Shown one piece after another: positions 5,730-7,030 of a DNA stretch of 7,030 nt. How positions within the stretch are numbered: position 1 is the stretch's first letter; each line of letters opens with the position of its first letter. A model generated the notes under the pieces. The model saw only the letters and a program-made list of their open reading frames with translations, did no database searches and was not told the DNA's origin. This DNA is from Gammaproteobacteria bacterium. GTDB lineage: Bacteria; Pseudomonadota; Gammaproteobacteria; DRLM01. The stretch lies in contig WFXX01000295.1 of the NCBI GenBank assembly GCA_015490395.1, positions 1-7,030 of the forward strand. Reading direction: 5' to 3'. Position numbers and translations under genes: made by a program.

Positions 5730-6122
5730 GTGGTGGGGCTGCTGCTCATCACCCACGGCCGGCTGGGTGAGGCCCTCCTGGAGACGGCCGAGCAGATGCT
5801 GGGGGTCTGCCCCTTGGCCGCTGCCACCCTCGCGGTGGGCCGGGAGGTGGACCCCGAATCCCTGGAGCGGCGCGCCCGGGCTCTCCTGGCGCAGGTGGAC
5901 CAGGGCGAGGGCGTGCTGGTGCTCACCGACATCTTCGGCTCCACCCCCGCCAACGTGGCCTCCAAGCTTCAGGGCCCCGGGGTGCGGGTGGTGGCCGGCC
6001 TGAACCTGCCCATGCTCATCCGGGTGCTCAACTATCCCGAGCTGGGCCTGGAGGAGCTGGCCGCCAAGGCCGAGAGCGGGGGGCGGGACGGGGTCTTCCT
6101 GTGCGGCCCCAGCGGTTGCTGA
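5730..6122 (+). CDS. Mannose-family PTS EIIA component
   Basis: This 130-residue protein is a stand-alone IIA domain of the mannose PTS family. HPr phosphorylates the histidine near its N-terminus, here His9 in LLLITHGRLGEALL. Asp67 in TDIFGSTPANVASKL corresponds to the conserved active-site aspartate, and GLNLPMLIRVLNY is the typical third motif. No IIB, IIC or IID partner is in the window, so it is probably a regulatory or phosphate-sink protein like the orphan EIIA-Man encoded beside ptsH in many proteobacteria. Two tandem GTG codons (5730 and 5733) are possible starts. I chose 5730 because it gives the usual MVG/MIG opening and lies 7 bases after GAGGG (5718-5722). It begins 10 bases after rapZ, and ptsH follows after 29 bases. 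Relatives are annotated ptsIIA, manX-like or ptsM; I leave the symbol open. Confidence 0.93.
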   Translation: MVGLLLITHGRLGEALLETAEQMLGVCPLAAATLAVGREVDPESLERRARALLAQVDQGEGVLVLTDIFGSTPANVASKLQGPGVRVVAGLNLPMLIRVLNYPELGLEELAAKAESGGRDGVFLCGPSGC

Positions 6123-6140
6123 GGAAAGCGGCTGCTGAAG

Positions 6141-6149
6141 AGGAGGAGG
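6141..6149 (+). promoter_or_regulatory. Strong Shine-Dalgarno deciding the ptsH start
   Basis: AGGAGGAGG precedes ATG-6152. The copy at 6141-6146 has a 5-base spacing. It supports starting HPr at 6152 rather than at the in-frame ATG at 6101, which lies inside the EIIA gene and would add 17 residues absent from the family. It is the strongest ribosome site in the window, consistent with HPr being needed in high amount. Confidence 0.75.
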
Positions 6150-6151
6150 GG

Positions 6152-6421
6152 ATGGTCCGCAGGGAGCTGGTGATCGTCAACCGCCTGGGCCTGCACGCCC
6201 GGGCCGCCTCACGCTTCGTGCAGACGGCCTCGCGCTTCCGCTGCGAGGTGCGGCTGCGCGAGGGCGGCAGGGAGGTCAACGGCAAGAGCATCCTCGGCGT
6301 GATGCGCCTGGCCGCCGCCCGCGGCACCCGCCTGGAGCTCCTCACCGAGGGCCCCGATGAGCGCGAGGCCGCCGAGGCCCTGGCCGCCCTGGTGGCGGGC
6401 CGCTTCGGCGAGCCCGACTGA
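6152..6421 (+). CDS. ptsH: Phosphocarrier protein HPr
   Basis: HPr carries phosphate from EI to EIIA proteins. The 89-residue length is typical. The EI-dependent site is His15 in NRLGLHARAAS, with the conserved Arg17. The regulatory site is Ser46 in VNGKSILGVMRLAA, where the flanking Ile47, Leu48 and Met51 form the patch that HPr kinase recognises. Both sites being intact agrees with hprK lying upstream in the same operon and marks this as a HPrK-regulated HPr rather than an enteric-type NPr. Likely partners in the window are EI (ptsI, downstream), PtsN and the mannose-type EIIA. It starts 29 bases after the EIIA stop with a very strong ribosome site. 50 bases separate it from ptsI. Confidence 0.97.
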   Translation: MVRRELVIVNRLGLHARAASRFVQTASRFRCEVRLREGGREVNGKSILGVMRLAAARGTRLELLTEGPDEREAAEALAALVAGRFGEPD

Positions 6422-6455
6422 GCCCGCCTCCCCCCTGGCCCCTCGCCCGGGGTCT

Positions 6456-6476
6456 GCCATACTCCCGGGGTATGGC
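6456..6476 (+). promoter_or_regulatory. Dyad enclosing the ptsI start codon, with extended -10-like sequence
   Basis: GCCATAC (6456-6462) and GTATGGC (6470-6476) are perfect reverse complements around a TCCCGGG centre, which adds a G-U and a C-G pair and leaves a three-base loop. The ptsI ATG (6472-6474) is in the right arm. The left arm also reads TGCCATACT (6455-6463), an extended -10-like sequence: TGn plus CATACT, 4 of 6 matches to TATAAT. No good -35 is visible; CTGGCC at 6435-6440 matches only 3 of 6. It could be a translational hairpin, an operator or a promoter. The dyad is certain and its role is not. Confidence 0.4.
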
Positions 6477-7030
6477 CTTGGCGCTCCACGGCGAGGGCGT
6501 CACCCGGGGCGTGACCCTGGGCCGCACCTATCTCCTGGGCCGCTGCCGCGGGCACGCCCTGGAGCAGGGGCTGCCGCGCCGGCGCCTGGGCGAGGAGCTG
6601 GCCCGCTACCGGGCGGCCCACGCCGCCGCCCGCCGCCGCCTCCAGGAGGCCCGCGCCCGGGCCCCGGCCCGCTTCCCCGTGGACGCCGTGGCCCTCCTGG
6701 AGCTCCATCTGCTCATGGTGGACGACGCGGCCTTCGCCCGCCGCCCCCTGGAGCTCATCCTGGAGCGGCGCTGCAACGCCGAGGCCGCCTTGCATCTTCA
6801 GTGCGAGGGCCTGCGCCGGGCCTTCGGCGAGGTCCGGGATCCCTACCTCCGGGCCCGGGGGGAGGAGGTCCTCCTGGTGGCCCAGACCATCCTGCGGGAG
6901 CTGGAGCGCCTGGGCCGGGGGGAGGGTGAGCCGCCTCGCCTGCGCCGGCGCGTGGTGCTGGCCCAGGACCTCTCGCCCGCCGACGCCCTCCTCCTGCACC
7001 GGCAGGGGGCGGCGGCGGTGGTGGTGGAGC
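6472..7030 (+). CDS. ptsI: PTS enzyme I (phosphoenolpyruvate-protein phosphotransferase), 5' part
   Basis: Enzyme I takes phosphate from phosphoenolpyruvate and passes it to HPr His15. The frame is open from ATG-6472 to the end of the window: 186 residues of a protein usually near 575. The N-terminus MALALHGEGVTRGVTLGRTYLL matches the 'G.G.S.G.A.G.A..L' opening of EI. The Arg/Ala-rich helices around residues 40-65, the LLELHLLMVDDAAF segment, ERRCNAEAAL and DPYLRARGEEV belong to the helical HPr-binding domain. VVLAQDLSPADALLLHRQGAAAVVVE leads into the phosphohistidine domain. The window stops a few residues before the expected GG.TSH active-site histidine motif, so catalytic competence cannot be judged. 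There is no normal Shine-Dalgarno: GGGG abuts the start codon, which lies in a dyad. Gene order after ptsH is the standard ptsH-ptsI. Confidence 0.93.
   Translation, partial: MALALHGEGVTRGVTLGRTYLLGRCRGHALEQGLPRRRLGEELARYRAAHAAARRRLQEARARAPARFPVDAVALLELHLLMVDDAAFARRPLELILERRCNAEAALHLQCEGLRRAFGEVRDPYLRARGEEVLLVAQTILRELERLGRGEGEPPRLRRRVVLAQDLSPADALLLHRQGAAAVVVE

Noticed and set aside
4757..5965. Long antisense open frame opposite rapZ and EIIA-Man; similar antisense frames lie at 897-1910, 2496-3401 and 3376-4083.
   Set aside because: They are opposite conserved genes, have biased low-complexity composition and no recognisable domains. Stop codons are rare on both strands at this GC content.
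6101..6151. In-frame ATG giving a 17-residue N-terminal extension of HPr.
   Set aside because: It lies within the EIIA gene, and the strong AGGAGGAGG site and family length both point to ATG-6152.
1..7030. Mobile element, CRISPR array, tRNA/rRNA or horizontally acquired island.
   Set aside because: No transposase, integrase, regular direct-repeat array or tRNA-like cloverleaf was recognised. Composition is uniform and gene order is that of a conserved core locus, so I do not claim a new system here.

Overview
The window is a very GC-rich, densely packed, single-strand (+) gene block. Gene content and order are lptC-lptA-lptB-rpoN-hpf-ptsN-hprK-rapZ-EIIA(Man)-ptsH-ptsI. This is the conserved 'rpoN locus' of Gram-negative proteobacteria. 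The lpt genes imply an outer membrane with LPS. HPr kinase, a mannose-type EIIA and EI joined directly to the rpoN cluster is the arrangement I associate with gammaproteobacteria outside the enterics (Chromatiales/Ectothiorhodospiraceae-like or Xanthomonadales-like). The extreme GC bias makes a halophilic or sulfur-oxidising Ectothiorhodospiraceae relative a reasonable guess, but the genus cannot be fixed from this window.

Layout. Positions 1-1742 hold the LPS-transport part: the 3' part of lptC (the gene begins upstream), then lptA and lptB, each overlapping the gene before it. A 132-base gap (1743-1874) follows. It has no gene but holds a perfect 8-bp inverted repeat around a -10-like hexamer, and it is the best candidate for a separate rpoN control region. 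Positions 1875-4236 hold rpoN (sigma-54), hpf (short ribosome hibernation factor) and ptsN (EIIA-Ntr). Positions 4260-5719 hold a short hprK that has only the catalytic domain, overlapped by rapZ. Positions 5730-7030 hold a mannose-family EIIA, ptsH (HPr) and the first 186 codons of ptsI (EI), which runs off the window just before its active-site histidine region.

How the genes work together. LptC, LptA and LptB are parts of the machine that moves LPS from the inner to the outer membrane. RpoN directs transcription from sigma-54 promoters. EI, HPr, PtsN and the mannose-type EIIA form a phosphorelay in which no sugar permease (EIIB/EIIC) is encoded in the window, so it looks regulatory rather than transport-related. 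HPr keeps both His15 (phosphorylated by EI) and Ser46 (target of HPr kinase). With the kinase gene four genes upstream of ptsI, the relay can be gated by ATP/metabolite status. RapZ is a nucleotide-binding regulator usually encoded beside these genes.

I found no mobile element, tRNA, rRNA, CRISPR or phage-like gene, and no U-tract terminator. The operon is ordinary in content. The points worth a second look are at gene junctions: a start codon buried in a dyad at ptsI, the inverted repeat before rpoN, the ambiguous start of lptA next to a T5 run, and the missing N-terminal domain of HPr kinase.
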